The notes under the pieces are model-generated. The model did not search any database. It was given only the letters and a program-made list of their open reading frames with translations, and was not told the DNA's origin. From Pycnococcus provasolii (taxonomy: Eukaryota > Chlorophyta > Pseudoscourfieldiophyceae > Pseudoscourfieldiales > Pycnococcaceae), in assembly GCA_938743325.2 (NCBI GenBank), contig OW568900.1:357985-421984 (forward strand): 64,000 nt of DNA, in the 5' to 3' direction. Numbering within the stretch: the first letter of the stretch is position 1; each line of letters begins with the position of its first letter. Below, piece after piece: positions 55,440 to 64,000 of this stretch. The position numbers and the translations under genes were made by a program.

Positions 55440-56792
55440 ATGACCACCACCAATGACCACGCCGATCCCAGGGTCAGGGGGTCAGTCGGGGGCACAACTT
55501 ACAACATGATGACAATCATTCCAGTGTGGGAAGAAGAAGGTGAGGGGCCACTGCAGGAGGTGCATGGAATCTTCGTAAGGGCTGCTCAAACCACGCCGCC
55601 GCTGCCTCGAGATCTTGAACGCATCGAACAACATCTGGCTGATTCACATCTGTGGACTAGGAGAGATGAGCTGCTGCACATTGCAGATCCTCGTGGTGTG
55701 TACTATGAGAGAATGGGGATGCTGCCGTTGCTGGTACGCAAAACCAACTACATCCTGGATCTCGCACAACAAGAAGGAGGAGACCACCACACAGATAATA
55801 ACAACAACGGCGATCAAAACGTTCACTACGTTCGCGTCGGTTACGTGCCAGTAATCTTGAATGTTAGAGACTATTTCTGCGCTCGCATGACGATTCTGCC
55901 TAGGCTTCCGTGGGATGGAGCAGATCACAACGCGATTACGTGGTTCGACCGATTGCTGTGTGGCAAGACGCTCGGTGAGAAGCCGCGCCCTGCTCCCCTG
56001 CCACCGCATCGTCTCACCAGTCGTTCGGCGACGCGGCAGGATGGACCCGACTACCCTCTCTTCAAGATCAACAACATGATGCATAGACGCGTTGACGTGG
56101 TGGCCCGCGTCACGTGCCCGGAAACTGTCCATCTGTGCGCTGCCGTGTGCCACGGCGATCTGGACTCTGCACGTAGGATTCTCAGTGACGCGGTGCGCAC
56201 CGGCGACATGGCGGGACTTACACGAGTGATTAACGCATACGGGGCGATGGTCGTGCGTTTATCGTGGGCGCAGGAAGGGGAGGAGCTACGCAATAACGAC
56301 AGCTGCACTCTCTTTGGCACGCCTATGATGTTCGCGCTTCTTTACGAACGCCGGGAAATGCTCTCGGTGCTGTACGCCGCAAATGCCAAGATGCTTCCTG
56401 ATGTCGTGGAAAGTCGGCTGAGGCGGTCGTATGTCGTGCCTTTCTTCATGGCCGATGCCGAGTCAGCGACGGATATGCACTTGGTCGGTCACGTCGTCAG
56501 GGACCAGTGGGTGCGTGAGACGTGGGATCGGTACGAAAGGCACGAGCCACCACCCAGTGTGCCGCTCGAGAATAGCTACCTCGTCGACGTCGAGCACGAT
56601 CTACGGAACATGCCCGACAACTTTCGCAAATCCATGAGATCTCTGCTGCTGTCGCTTCATCGGTTGAACATCCACATTCCCGACGGCGTGATGCGGAAGA
56701 TTCTCGAACACTCGTACGCGGCGCTTGTCTTTGACATAACTCACCCGCAAGATGTGCAAATGGCTACGTGGCGTCGCGAGTGGACTAGGTAG
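55440..56792 (+). CDS. Hypothetical subtelomeric protein
   Basis: A 450-residue protein from the ATG at 55440 (MTTTNDHADP); the frame is open to 55374. No family was recognised. It reads as a soluble, mostly helical protein: RAAQTTPPLPRDLERIEQHL, LLVRKTNYILDLAQQEGG, and HLCAAVCHGDLDSARRILSD. The last resembles a single ankyrin-like helix pair. A short His/Asp/Asn run interrupts the N-terminal third. No signal peptide or membrane span. The first coding bases begin 141 bases beyond the right LTR of the retrotransposon, so the element inserted in its promoter region. It could be a member of a subtelomeric family, but no second copy is in the window. Confidence 0.6.
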   Translation: MTTTNDHADPRVRGSVGGTTYNMMTIIPVWEEEGEGPLQEVHGIFVRAAQTTPPLPRDLERIEQHLADSHLWTRRDELLHIADPRGVYYERMGMLPLLVRKTNYILDLAQQEGGDHHTDNNNNGDQNVHYVRVGYVPVILNVRDYFCARMTILPRLPWDGADHNAITWFDRLLCGKTLGEKPRPAPLPPHRLTSRSATRQDGPDYPLFKINNMMHRRVDVVARVTCPETVHLCAAVCHGDLDSARRILSDAVRTGDMAGLTRVINAYGAMVVRLSWAQEGEELRNNDSCTLFGTPMMFALLYERREMLSVLYAANAKMLPDVVESRLRRSYVVPFFMADAESATDMHLVGHVVRDQWVRETWDRYERHEPPPSVPLENSYLVDVEHDLRNMPDNFRKSMRSLLLSLHRLNIHIPDGVMRKILEHSYAALVFDITHPQDVQMATWRREWTR

Positions 56793-57712
56793 TCCTGACA
56801 TAATAATACTTGTTTTTGAGTTCCTTTGTGGTCGACGTTTTTCTTCTTAAATTTCGCTTCTGAAATCTGAATAAGCGAATAATAAGAATGCGAATGATAG
56901 AGATAGACAGACTACGACTTTTTGCGTGTTTTGTTGCACTGACTGCGTTTTAATAATAATTGGTTTGTTAGTTAGTAACACTGACGCGCCACCGGCGCCG
57001 TCCGTCGTACAAATAAGGTTGGAAGACTATAGCTCGTTGACTACGCTCGCAATCAATGTCATCGAAACAATACAGCAGACGATGAGTCGAAACAACGTCG
57101 AAGGATAAAAGATTAGCGCGGGCCTGCCCGCAGCCGATAATAGTAACGCACGCACGCACTGAATACGCCATGCCACCTGTCGTGTACCCGCCGTGCGTGT
57201 GGTGCAGCAAACCCCTAATGGACAATCGGGTTTATACATTGTCTTGGGTATACTGTATACAACCCCTCTTCCAGCCGCCCCAACAAATCCGCAACCGAAA
57301 GGAAAACGTTTGAGGCTCGGAAGCGGTATCCCGTGGTCGGGGATAAACATCCCCAAGCTTTTCCTAATCAAGAAACTCTCTTTTTTAACCGAAATTGAAA
57401 TTTGAGGCTCGGAAGCGGTATCCCCAAGCGCTTTTTTAATATTCCAGAAAGTCGAATATCCCCAAGCGCTTTTTTAATATTCCAGAAAGTCGAATATCCC
57501 CAAGCGCTTTTTTAATATTCCAGAAAGTCGAATATCCCCAAGCGCTTTTTTAATATTCCAGAAAGTCGAACTCGGGGCAATTCATAATTCGCATGCGCTG
57601 TGGAGTTCCGTTCGCGTGGGAGTTCGGCGAGCCTTTGTAGACGACCGTTTGTCGTCACTTGTCAGGACTTAAAACTCGTGCACGCGTAATCCCTCGCTCG
57701 CGAAGTCGCGTG
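56793..57712. other. Intergenic region with tandem repeats
   Basis: No supported gene. TTTGAGGCTCGGAAGCGGTA occurs at about 57310 and 57401, followed by a four-copy 38-bp array annotated separately. Confidence 0.55.
57419..57570 (+). repeat. Tandem array, four copies of a 38-bp unit
   Basis: Units begin at 57419, 57457, 57495 and 57533, each TATCCCCAAGCGCTTTTTTA followed by ATATTCCAGAAAGTCGAA. The copies look identical. The array ends 143 bases before the ATG of the LRR gene. Confidence 0.93.
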
Positions 57713-58951
57713 ATGGCGGACAACATCATTACCAGCAGCAAAGGTGACGACGACGACACTTACACGCCGTCTCCTACTCCGCTCTTCACGCTGGCTGCTA
57801 CAACAACAACAACAACAGATGAGGAGGAGGAAAAGAAGAATCGCCATCGTCATGATCATCATGCAGGTTCGTCGTCGACGACGACGTCGCAGCCGAAACG
57901 TTGGTGGAAGGTCTTCTCGATAGCAGCAATGGTCACTGCAACGTCCATGATCATCATCAAGCGAAGTTTGCAGCTGTTCCGCCGCAGGAGGTGTCCGAGC
58001 AGCAACTCCTCTCCTCGCAGGGGGAAAGGATGGCGCATCATCGACGGAGGTTGCACGCTTGACCTAAACAGCAGCGTGATGGACGACGCAAAGTGGCGTC
58101 AGCTCGTCCAAGAGGCGGAGCGCAGTGCGTCCGTGGATGCGATTCGAGCACTCCGTCATCTCGAGCCGGTGATCAACATCTTCTCAAACATCCGCAAGAT
58201 TGACATGCACAACCACAATGCGGAGGTGACCGTATCGGGTGTGCGCGCTCTGGAGAGGCTTGCGCGCATCGGCGTCCTGGCAAATCTCAAGGAGCTACAC
58301 TTGCGCGAGAATACTCTCACCGAAGGCGCCGCACAAGAAATTGCAAAGACCGCGCAACGGGGAGGCTTCAGGGGAATTAGAAAGCTGCTTCTCTATAACA
58401 ACAACTTCAGGGTACAAGGCGTCAAGAACATCGCGCGTGCAATTCAGAATGGTGCGTTCGTGAATCTCGAAGAATTGCACTTCTACGACAACAGTCTGGA
58501 CGGCGACGGCCTGAAGGCACTCTACGAAGCAGTGTCATGCATGACACTCACACAGTGGCATGCATGCGTCGATGCATTTCAAAATCTCAAGCTCCTGCAC
58601 TTACGTGGAGACGGAATGGCCAACGACAGCTTGAAGCTGCTGGCGGATGCGATGGCAAATGGTGCACTCGCACAGCTTGAGAGGCTGCACCTGTGCCTTG
58701 TAGGTGTTGACGTCGACGGCGTGCAAGCGCTCATCAGTGCCGCCGAGAATCACGGAAGTCTCGCCAATCTGGCGATTCTCGACATCGGAAACAACCGAAA
58801 TGCCGAGGCTGCGACCGTGCTTGGTGAGGCGGTAGTACGCGGCGTGTTTCCTCGCCTGCACACGGTGTACCTGAAGACCACCGGCATCGAGCCGCGCACT
58901 TGGTTCGAACTCAAACAACAAGCTTTGCAGAACAACATCGACGTCATGTAG
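57713..58951 (+). CDS. Leucine-rich-repeat protein with one membrane span
   Basis: A 412-residue protein. After a polar N-terminus (Thr, Glu and His runs) comes a membrane segment near 66-82 (FSIAAMVTATSMIIIKRSLQ), then an Arg-rich patch. Residues about 130-400 contain leucine-rich repeats of the ribonuclease-inhibitor/NLRC type, with LANLKELHLRENTLTEGAAQ, IRKLLLYNNNFRVQGVKNIA and VNLEELHFYDNSLDGDGLKA as clear units of about 28 residues. Such repeats bind proteins; the domain could face the cytosol or a lumen. The frame is open from 57659, but the Met at 57713 follows a leader-like stretch. No kinase or NB-ARC domain is present, so it is not a classical immune receptor. Confidence 0.85.
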   Translation: MADNIITSSKGDDDDTYTPSPTPLFTLAATTTTTTDEEEEKKNRHRHDHHAGSSSTTTSQPKRWWKVFSIAAMVTATSMIIIKRSLQLFRRRRCPSSNSSPRRGKGWRIIDGGCTLDLNSSVMDDAKWRQLVQEAERSASVDAIRALRHLEPVINIFSNIRKIDMHNHNAEVTVSGVRALERLARIGVLANLKELHLRENTLTEGAAQEIAKTAQRGGFRGIRKLLLYNNNFRVQGVKNIARAIQNGAFVNLEELHFYDNSLDGDGLKALYEAVSCMTLTQWHACVDAFQNLKLLHLRGDGMANDSLKLLADAMANGALAQLERLHLCLVGVDVDGVQALISAAENHGSLANLAILDIGNNRNAEAATVLGEAVVRGVFPRLHTVYLKTTGIEPRTWFELKQQALQNNIDVM

Positions 58952-59151
58952 CAATCCATCGCGCGCGCCTGCCTGCGAAGGCCGCGATCGATCGATGAAG
59001 TGGATCATGGGTGGATGCCAGGGGCTTACTAGTAGTTAATTTGTAGATAGATACTGTGTTGCGTATTTGTCTTATTATTTTTGTGATTTTTGTAAGCCAA
59101 GCATTCAAAGGTAAAACTTCATTCAATTATTCACAAAAAAGTCTCCAAAGG
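58952..59151. other. Intergenic region between convergent genes
   Basis: AT-rich, 3' UTR-like; contains a CGATCGATCGATG run at 58984-58997. Nothing else seen. Confidence 0.4.
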
Positions 59152-60525
59152 CTAAGAAGAAAAAAAAGGCCGCCATGCTTCAACGCCAGGAGGAAGGGCG
59201 AAAGGGCCAAACACGCCTTGAAGGGGCGCTTGTCCATAGTCAGATCTGCCAAATGTCGCAATGTGCTCGTCCTGTCCCAAAGCAAGCGTGTGGGTAAGGT
59301 TGGTTGCGATGTTGACGAGAGGGATCGGGATGTCTGTGGGGCGGATGATGTTATCATTGTCGCGAGAAAGCACATAGTCTTCAGGTTGGAGTCCCAAGTA
59401 CACGAGTGGACCTAGCGGGGATTGGTTGTACGCGTTGTCACCCCAGCTCCTCAGATGGCCCTCACGCGTAATCGCGATCGTATGAAAATCTCCTGCGGCG
59501 ACGGCGACAAAGTCACCCACCGCATCTTCTTCGGGAGCCTGATTGAATTTATTGCCACCCCAGAAGTGCAAGTTGCCATTTCGCCTGATTGCCACAGAGT
59601 GGAACGTTCCCGCGGATATTGCCTTGAAATCGCCATCCACGCCGACCGGAGGTGCCTGCCCGCAGTCGTTGCGACCCCAGCACGCGATGGTGCCATTTGA
59701 CCGCAGAGCGAGCGAGTGGGCTTGGTACGTGGAGACGGCGATGAAGGTTCCATCATGAAAGACGTCCGGCGACGCCTCAGCCTCACCGAAGGCATTGAGT
59801 CCCCAGAACCGCACATGTCCATCACGCGTTACGGCGACAGTGTGGGAATCGCCCGCACACACGTCAACAAATTCGCCAGTCATCACACCTTGCGGCGGTG
59901 CCTGTCCACGGTGGTTTGATCCCCAGAAGTGCAGGTTCCCATTTTTTGACAGCGCGACGGAGTAATTGCCTCCCGCAGACACCGCGGTGAATGGATCATC
60001 TGGATCATGCTCTATTCCTTCGGGTGGCGCCTCGCCCCTCATGTTGAGACCCCAGCAGTGCACGTCGCCGTTTGGTGTTAGCGCGACGCTGTGCATCACA
60101 CCCGTGCTAAGCATGCGATTGTAGCGTGCAGAACTGACACGTTCGGCTTGCAAGCGCATGCGTTTCTGGTGTTGCCAGAAGGTGAAGATGTTCAGAACAG
60201 CATGGCGCTGATGCATCGGGATGCTTTCGAGGTAATGGTCACCAGTCGGAGGAGGAGGGAAGAACCAATTTGAGAACCAGTTCCTGCCACCGCCATTATT
60301 ATCACGTCGTCCTCCTCCCTCCAATGATACCACAAGTGCTACTACTCTTCTCGTTGCTACTCCTGTTGGCGGTGCCGTTGCTGCTACTTCTTCTTCCATG
60401 GTGGTGGGTAGATGATTAGGACCTTCTCGGTTCGCTGGTCCCAGAAGCATCCTCGGGAATTCTTGACGAAGATCCACGCCATCCACAACCCACGGCGGCG
60501 GATGATCATCCCCCATCGATCTCAA
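59152..60525 (-). CDS. RCC1-repeat (beta-propeller) protein
   Basis: A 457-residue protein. The N-terminal 140 residues are Arg/Pro-rich with a helical, charged segment (LNIFTFWQHQKRMRLQAERV). From about 150 to the end it has RCC1-type repeats of about 44 residues: HSVALTPNGDVHCWGLNMRG, YSVALSKNGNLHFWGSNHRG, HTVAVTRDGHVRFWGLNAFG and HTIAITREGHLRSWGDNAYN among them. About seven repeats would build one propeller. Such propellers act as exchange factors or protein-binding modules; the conserved basic loop of true RCC1 was not found. The start is the first Met of the frame; another occurs three codons on. An RCC1-like remnant lies nearby at 62041. Confidence 0.88.
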   Translation of the reverse strand: MRSMGDDHPPPWVVDGVDLRQEFPRMLLGPANREGPNHLPTTMEEEVAATAPPTGVATRRVVALVVSLEGGGRRDNNGGGRNWFSNWFFPPPPTGDHYLESIPMHQRHAVLNIFTFWQHQKRMRLQAERVSSARYNRMLSTGVMHSVALTPNGDVHCWGLNMRGEAPPEGIEHDPDDPFTAVSAGGNYSVALSKNGNLHFWGSNHRGQAPPQGVMTGEFVDVCAGDSHTVAVTRDGHVRFWGLNAFGEAEASPDVFHDGTFIAVSTYQAHSLALRSNGTIACWGRNDCGQAPPVGVDGDFKAISAGTFHSVAIRRNGNLHFWGGNKFNQAPEEDAVGDFVAVAAGDFHTIAITREGHLRSWGDNAYNQSPLGPLVYLGLQPEDYVLSRDNDNIIRPTDIPIPLVNIATNLTHTLALGQDEHIATFGRSDYGQAPLQGVFGPFALPPGVEAWRPFFSS

Positions 60526-61242
60526 ACGAAGCGCTGCCCTGCCTCGCCACGCACGAGGAGGACGATGGCAGCAACTAGTTACGCACGAGTCCTAAGTCCT
60601 GACAACGAACGCGCGTCTACAAAGGCTCGCCGAACTCCCACGCGAACGGAACGCCACAGCACATGTAGCGCCCACAACAGCCGTTTGTGGAATGCGGAAC
60701 AAAAAGGCGGCTGATGATGGTTCGAATGGGATAAAAGGTTGAGTTGTCACCCTCTTTCTCAACGTATCTTTTTCCTTATCTTTTTGCACGCGCGTCTTGC
60801 AGGTCAGGTTTTCAGTTCCTTCGACCTGAAAAAGGTACAAAAAACGGTTGAGTTGTCCCTCTTTCTCAACGTATCTTTTTCCTTCGACCTTTTCTCTGGT
60901 TTGACACGTCTTGACTTCCCCTACTCAAGACGGTTTTCCCTTGTTACTTTTTAGTCGCAGTATTGGGTAGCTCTGAGCTTGCTTGGGTCCTCAAATACCG
61001 TAACCCCCTTTTTTTTGTTTCCAGACTATTGGGGTTACCAAAAAAAAAAAAAACCCGGTGCCCCTCCCGGCAATGGCGTCCTTTTGCGCCGCCTCCTTGT
61101 AGAGCTGACGCGGTCGTTGCGTGGTTTCAGCTTAAGTAAGTTGCTTGAGGTGGCGCGCCGTCGCGCCTTTAGTGCATAGAGTTAATCATCGGGAGCTGGT
61201 TCAACCGGAATAGCTACAGACAGTGGGGTGGTGGGTTTCCCG

Positions 61243-61377
61243 TTGTTGCAGGACAACTTAGACGTTGTCTTGACAGTATCTAGGCGTAAAAGAGGTAAGC
61301 GGTAGGCGCGAGAGAGTGCGCCACAGGTACTTAAGGTTGCGCGACGTGCACAAGAATAAGTCGAGGAAAGAAAGTTA
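61243..61377 (+). repeat. Subtelomeric 135-bp direct repeat, copy 1
   Basis: Starts TTGTTGCAGGACAACTTAGA and ends GAGGAAAGAAAGTTA. It matches 61866-62002 with scattered substitutions and a few indels. It includes GACAACTTAGACGTTGTC, which can fold as a six-base-pair hairpin. Confidence 0.85.
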
Positions 61378-61865
61378 TGAAGTTACTAAGAGAGAAAAAG
61401 AAAGAGAGAAGAAGCCTCCCAAGACCATGAGGCCTCGAGGGAGGAGCAAAGCACGGCACGAGAGGATGTCGACATTCTCTCGTCATGCCCGCTACAACGG
61501 CAACATATAACGAGGGCTCGTAAGAGCCAATCGAAAGGGGTCAAAGGGGGAGAAGTCCAGGGGAGAAGTCTGTGGGGACGGATGGCCAACGGCTAACTGT
61601 GCGTGCCTTCACAACATCGACAAGCGGTCCTTACCGGTACCCCCGGTAGGTAACGCGCCACAGCCCCTTTGACGCAAAAAGTCTTGCAAAAAACCATGCC
61701 ATAGATTTCTCGGGGTATGCTCAAGCTCGTTTGCACGCCCGCACGGCTGTGTCGCGTACGGTAGTGTTTGTTTTCTTGTGTTTGCGCGTCCGTGCGTGTG
61801 ATATACTCTTCTGCCGCCAACCTAGCCAGCGTGAGTGCTTTGTCGCGTGTGGTTTGCCACCATAA

Positions 61866-62002
61866 TTGTTGTAGGACAACTTAGGCGTTGTCTTAACAGT
61901 AGTTAGGCGTAGTAAGACGTGAGCGGTAGACGCGAGAAGACGCGCCACAGGTGCTTAAGACTGTGCGACGTGCACAAGAAATAAGTAAAGGAAAGAAAGT
62001 TA
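61866..62002 (+). repeat. Subtelomeric 135-bp direct repeat, copy 2
   Basis: Starts TTGTTGTAGGACAACTTAGG and ends AAGGAAAGAAAGTTA. About 620 bases downstream of copy 1 in the same orientation. Confidence 0.85.
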
Positions 62003-62040
62003 GGGAGAGGGTGAGTAGAACGGCTAGCTCGGGCACGATC

Positions 62041-62229
62041 ACAATGGAAGCAATTTTGCGACTTTCTGTGCTGAGAGGCCATACTTCTTTTGTGCGTGGG
62101 GAGAGCGCACGCGCGTTGGCTTGCGGCGCTTTCCACACAGCCGCGATGACGTTGGACGGCGCCTACCGGGTCTCGTTCAACGGAACCGACCAGACAAGAA
62201 TCCCGGTATTTGTTTTGCGTTGGAACTAA
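62041..62229 (+). pseudogene. RCC1-like repeat remnant
   Basis: A short frame (62 codons from the first ATG at 62044) includes ARALACGAFHTAAMTLDGAY, close to the RCC1 consensus (VxxVACGxxHTxALTxDGxV), but lacks the usual WGxNxxGQ that should follow. It is an isolated single unit, likely a fragment of an RCC1-like gene such as the one at 59152-60525, lying between repeat copies. Confidence 0.4.
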
Positions 62230-62269
62230 CCCCGTTCAAAATGGTCCAGCCCGACCAAAATGGTCGGTA

Positions 62270-62360
62270 GAGTATTTTAGAGTATTACTTAGTAATACTT
62301 AGTAATACTCAAAATACTCAATACTCTAGGTATAGTATAAGTATTGAGTATAAGTACTTG
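62270..62360. repeat. AT-rich AGTATT/AATACT palindromic tract
   Basis: Interleaved AGTATT and AATACT units, such as TTAGAGTATTACTTAGTAAT and TACTCAAAATACTCAATACT. The tract can form several overlapping hairpins. Confidence 0.8.
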
Positions 62361-62413
62361 GTAGCCCTGCTAATTTGCAACACACTTCTGAACATGTCGT
62401 CGAAACAACTGCC

Positions 62414-62529
62414 AAAAAAATGGCTGTTGTTATTGGCTTCGTTCTGCACGACACTGGCCGACGGTCGGGCGCATACCGGAGGCAATTTTTTTTTTCAACA
62501 TGTGGGTCAAACTGCCAGCCTGGCAATTA
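62414..62529 (+). repeat. Subtelomeric direct repeat, copy 1 (116 bp)
   Basis: AAAAAAATGGCTGTTGTTAT through CTGGCAATTA. A near-identical copy lies at 62645-62761. Confidence 0.9.
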
Positions 62530-62644
62530 TGCGTTGAATACGCAAAAATGCGCGGGTCTCGAGCCTTGCGGCCATAACTTTTAACAACATAACATTACCG
62601 CGCTACTTGGTGATATGACAAGATATCGCCGGAAACGGCGGGTT

Positions 62645-62761
62645 AAAAAAATGGCTATTGTTATTGGCTTCGTTCTGCACGACGCTGGCCGACGGTCGGC
62701 CGCATAACGGAGGCGAAATTTTTTTTTCAACATGTGGGTCAAACTGCCAGCCTGGCAATTA
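62645..62761 (+). repeat. Subtelomeric direct repeat, copy 2 (117 bp)
   Basis: AAAAAAATGGCTATTGTTAT through CTGGCAATTA, with few differences from copy 1. Its last bases CAATTA run straight into the telomeric array. Confidence 0.9.
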
Positions 62762-62966
62762 GGGTTACAATTAGGGTTACAATTAGGGTTACAATTAGGG
62801 TTACAATTAGGGTTACAATTAGGGTTACAATTAGGGTTACAATTAGGGTTAGGGTTAGGGTTAGGGTTAGGGTTAGGGTTAGGGTTAGGGTTAGGGTTAG
62901 GGTTAGGGTTAGGGTTAGGGTTAGGGTTAGGGTTAGGGTTAGGGTTAGGGTTAGGGTTAGGGTTAG
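62756..62966 (+). repeat. Interstitial telomeric array with ACAATTAGGGTT units
   Basis: First a run of about eight 12-bp units ACAATTAGGGTT (62756-62850), then 18-19 uninterrupted GGGTTA units to 62966. Same strand as the terminal telomere, 750 bases from it. Protein-like readings (Asn-Pro or Leu-Gly repeats) here are artefacts of the repeat. Confidence 0.97.
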
Positions 62967-63417
62967 ATACCTTTACAGGAGCCAAGGAATTGCAAGGCTG
63001 TTTTTCTATAGTGGGAGACGCCCCTTTGCAATTAAATAAATCATTTTTTTGTAAGGGGGACCCCCCGACCTTCCTGGGACTTTTTTTTCTCTACCAAAAA
63101 GGTCCAGAGGCAAAAAGGGAAGTCTCCCTTGAACGGTTTTTTTTGGTCGAGCACCTGCTCGGTTAATTCGTATTTTCAATTAATAATTCGCTTGTATGGG
63201 AGGTTAAGGTGGCAAAACGGATTATTAAGCCACTGAAATGCCAGCGTACCCCTTGTTTCCGGAGGCCTTTTGGTCGAAGAATGCATTTAAAAAGCATTTT
63301 ATATTTGGTGAAAGGTGTGTATTAGGCTGGCAAGGCTGGCAGATGGTTATAAAATGCCTGCCAGGATTGCATTCACAAAATGAACGGTGTATACCCTAAC
63401 ACTCCCTTCCCTCTGCC

Positions 63418-63600
63418 GACCATTTTGGTCGAGCCCGACCAAAATGGTCCAGCCCGACCAAAATGGTCGACAAAATTTTTTTGTGCGGTATTGCGAAAAC
63501 AAAGTGCCTGCGTTCCTCCCCCCATCTGACTGGTTATGCCCATGCAAAAAAAACGCCATTGATTTTTTGCCGACCATTTTGGTCCAGCCCGACCAAAATG
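63418..63600. repeat. Palindromic GACCAAAATGGTC family
   Basis: GACCAAAATGGTC or its complement GACCATTTTGGTC occurs at 63418, 63437, 63456 and 63572, with a partial at 63591 and another full copy at 62253. Adjacent copies are 19 bases apart, joined by GAGCCC or CAGCCC. Confidence 0.9.
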
Positions 63601-63668
63601 TATGGGGCTTTTTTTTTGGGTTAGGGTTAGGGTTAAGGTTTGTGTTTAGGGGTTTGAAAATGATTGGG

Positions 63669-63719
63669 GGTTTGAGATTAGGGGTTTGAGATTAGGGGTT
63701 TGAGATTAGGGGTTTGAGA
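63669..63719 (+). repeat. Degenerate subtelomere repeat (TTTGAGATTAGGGG)
   Basis: Four units of about 17 bases, GGTTTGAGATTAGGG, lead directly into the perfect telomeric array. Confidence 0.85.
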
Positions 63720-64000
63720 TTAGGGTTAGGGTTAGGGTTAGGGTTAGGGTTAGGGTTAGGGTTAGGGTTAGGGTTAGGGTTAGGGTTAGGGTTAGGGTTA
63801 GGGTTAGGGTTAGGGTTAGGGTTAGGGTTAGGGTTAGGGTTAGGGTTAGGGTTAGGGTTAGGGTTAGGGTTAGGGTTAGGGTTAGGGTTAGGGTTAGGGT
63901 TAGGGTTAGGGTTAGGGTTAGGGTTAGGGTTAGGGTTAGGGTTAGGGGTTAGGGTTAGGGTTTAGGGTTAGGGGTTAGGGTTAGGGTTAGGGTTAGGGTT
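63720..64000 (+). repeat. Terminal telomere, TTAGGG array
   Basis: About 47 TTAGGG units reaching the end of the window, with a few TTAGGGG and TTTAGGG variants near 63945-63985. The G-rich strand runs 5' to 3' outward, as at a true right-hand chromosome end. Confidence 0.97.

Larger units (their letters stand above)
60526..62040. other. Subtelomeric region with duplicated segments
   Basis: No supported gene. It holds a duplicated segment GTTGAGTTGTC, CCTCTTTCTCAACGTATCTT (60738-60785 and 60847-60893), homopolymer runs (61008-61060) and the 135-bp direct repeat annotated separately. Confidence 0.55.

Noticed and set aside
62581-63039. Frames encoding Asn-Pro, Val-Arg or Leu-Gly repeats
   Set aside because: Direct translations of telomeric TTAGGG/CCCTAA sequence, not genes.
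3271-64000. CRISPR-like regularly spaced repeats
   Set aside because: The repeats here are direct tandem or dispersed units without uniform unique spacers, and the genome is eukaryotic.

Overview
This is nuclear DNA from a photosynthetic eukaryote, most likely a green alga with a compact, GC-rich genome. Evidence for a plastid: a nuclear gene for plastid-type ribosomal protein bL33, a plastid FtsY, and DUF1997 and DUF3067 proteins with transit-like N-termini. A DUF506 gene (a plant-lineage family) points to the green lineage, and delta-tubulin implies triplet basal bodies. Genes are dense, both strands are used, head-to-head pairs are common and introns are rare: I can place only three (RTEL1, eS28 and a fatty-acid-hydroxylase-like gene). 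The window ends in about 47 TTAGGG units with the G-rich strand running outward, so it is the right end of a chromosome. I cannot name the species; a prasinophyte-type alga is my best guess.

Bases 1-46216 are mostly housekeeping genes: SNF2 ATPase (5'-partial), bL33, sphingosine/lipid kinase, a mucin-like surface protein, DUF1997, D-aminoacyl-tRNA deacylase, delta-tubulin, TRM13, cpFtsY, CSN2, TIM50-like, TMEM14-like, DUF3067, a damaged hydroxylase gene, an AP2-like regulator, RTEL1, an LEA-2-like membrane protein, a SETD2-type methyltransferase, an Oxa1/Alb3 insertase, eS28 and DUF506. Most are functionally unrelated neighbours rather than operons. Several divergent pairs (delta-tubulin/TRM13, FtsY/CSN2, TIM50/TMEM14, eS28/DUF506) probably share promoters, some carrying TTAGGG or AACCCTA boxes.

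Bases 46217-64000 are accessory and subtelomeric. They hold transposase and copia-integrase relics, a complete 5.49-kb LTR retrotransposon with nearly identical LTRs but no intact polyprotein, genes for repeat proteins (ankyrin, LRR, RCC1-like), then layered direct repeats, an interstitial telomeric array, a palindromic motif family and the terminal telomere.

The two most notable observations are (1) a dispersed element in the first 21 kb whose conserved end lies at or just after the stop codon of four genes and about 90 bases beyond a fifth, always in the sense direction, and (2) the non-autonomous LTR element, which has exact LTRs, a 5-bp target duplication and eight polypurine-like GGGGG motifs.
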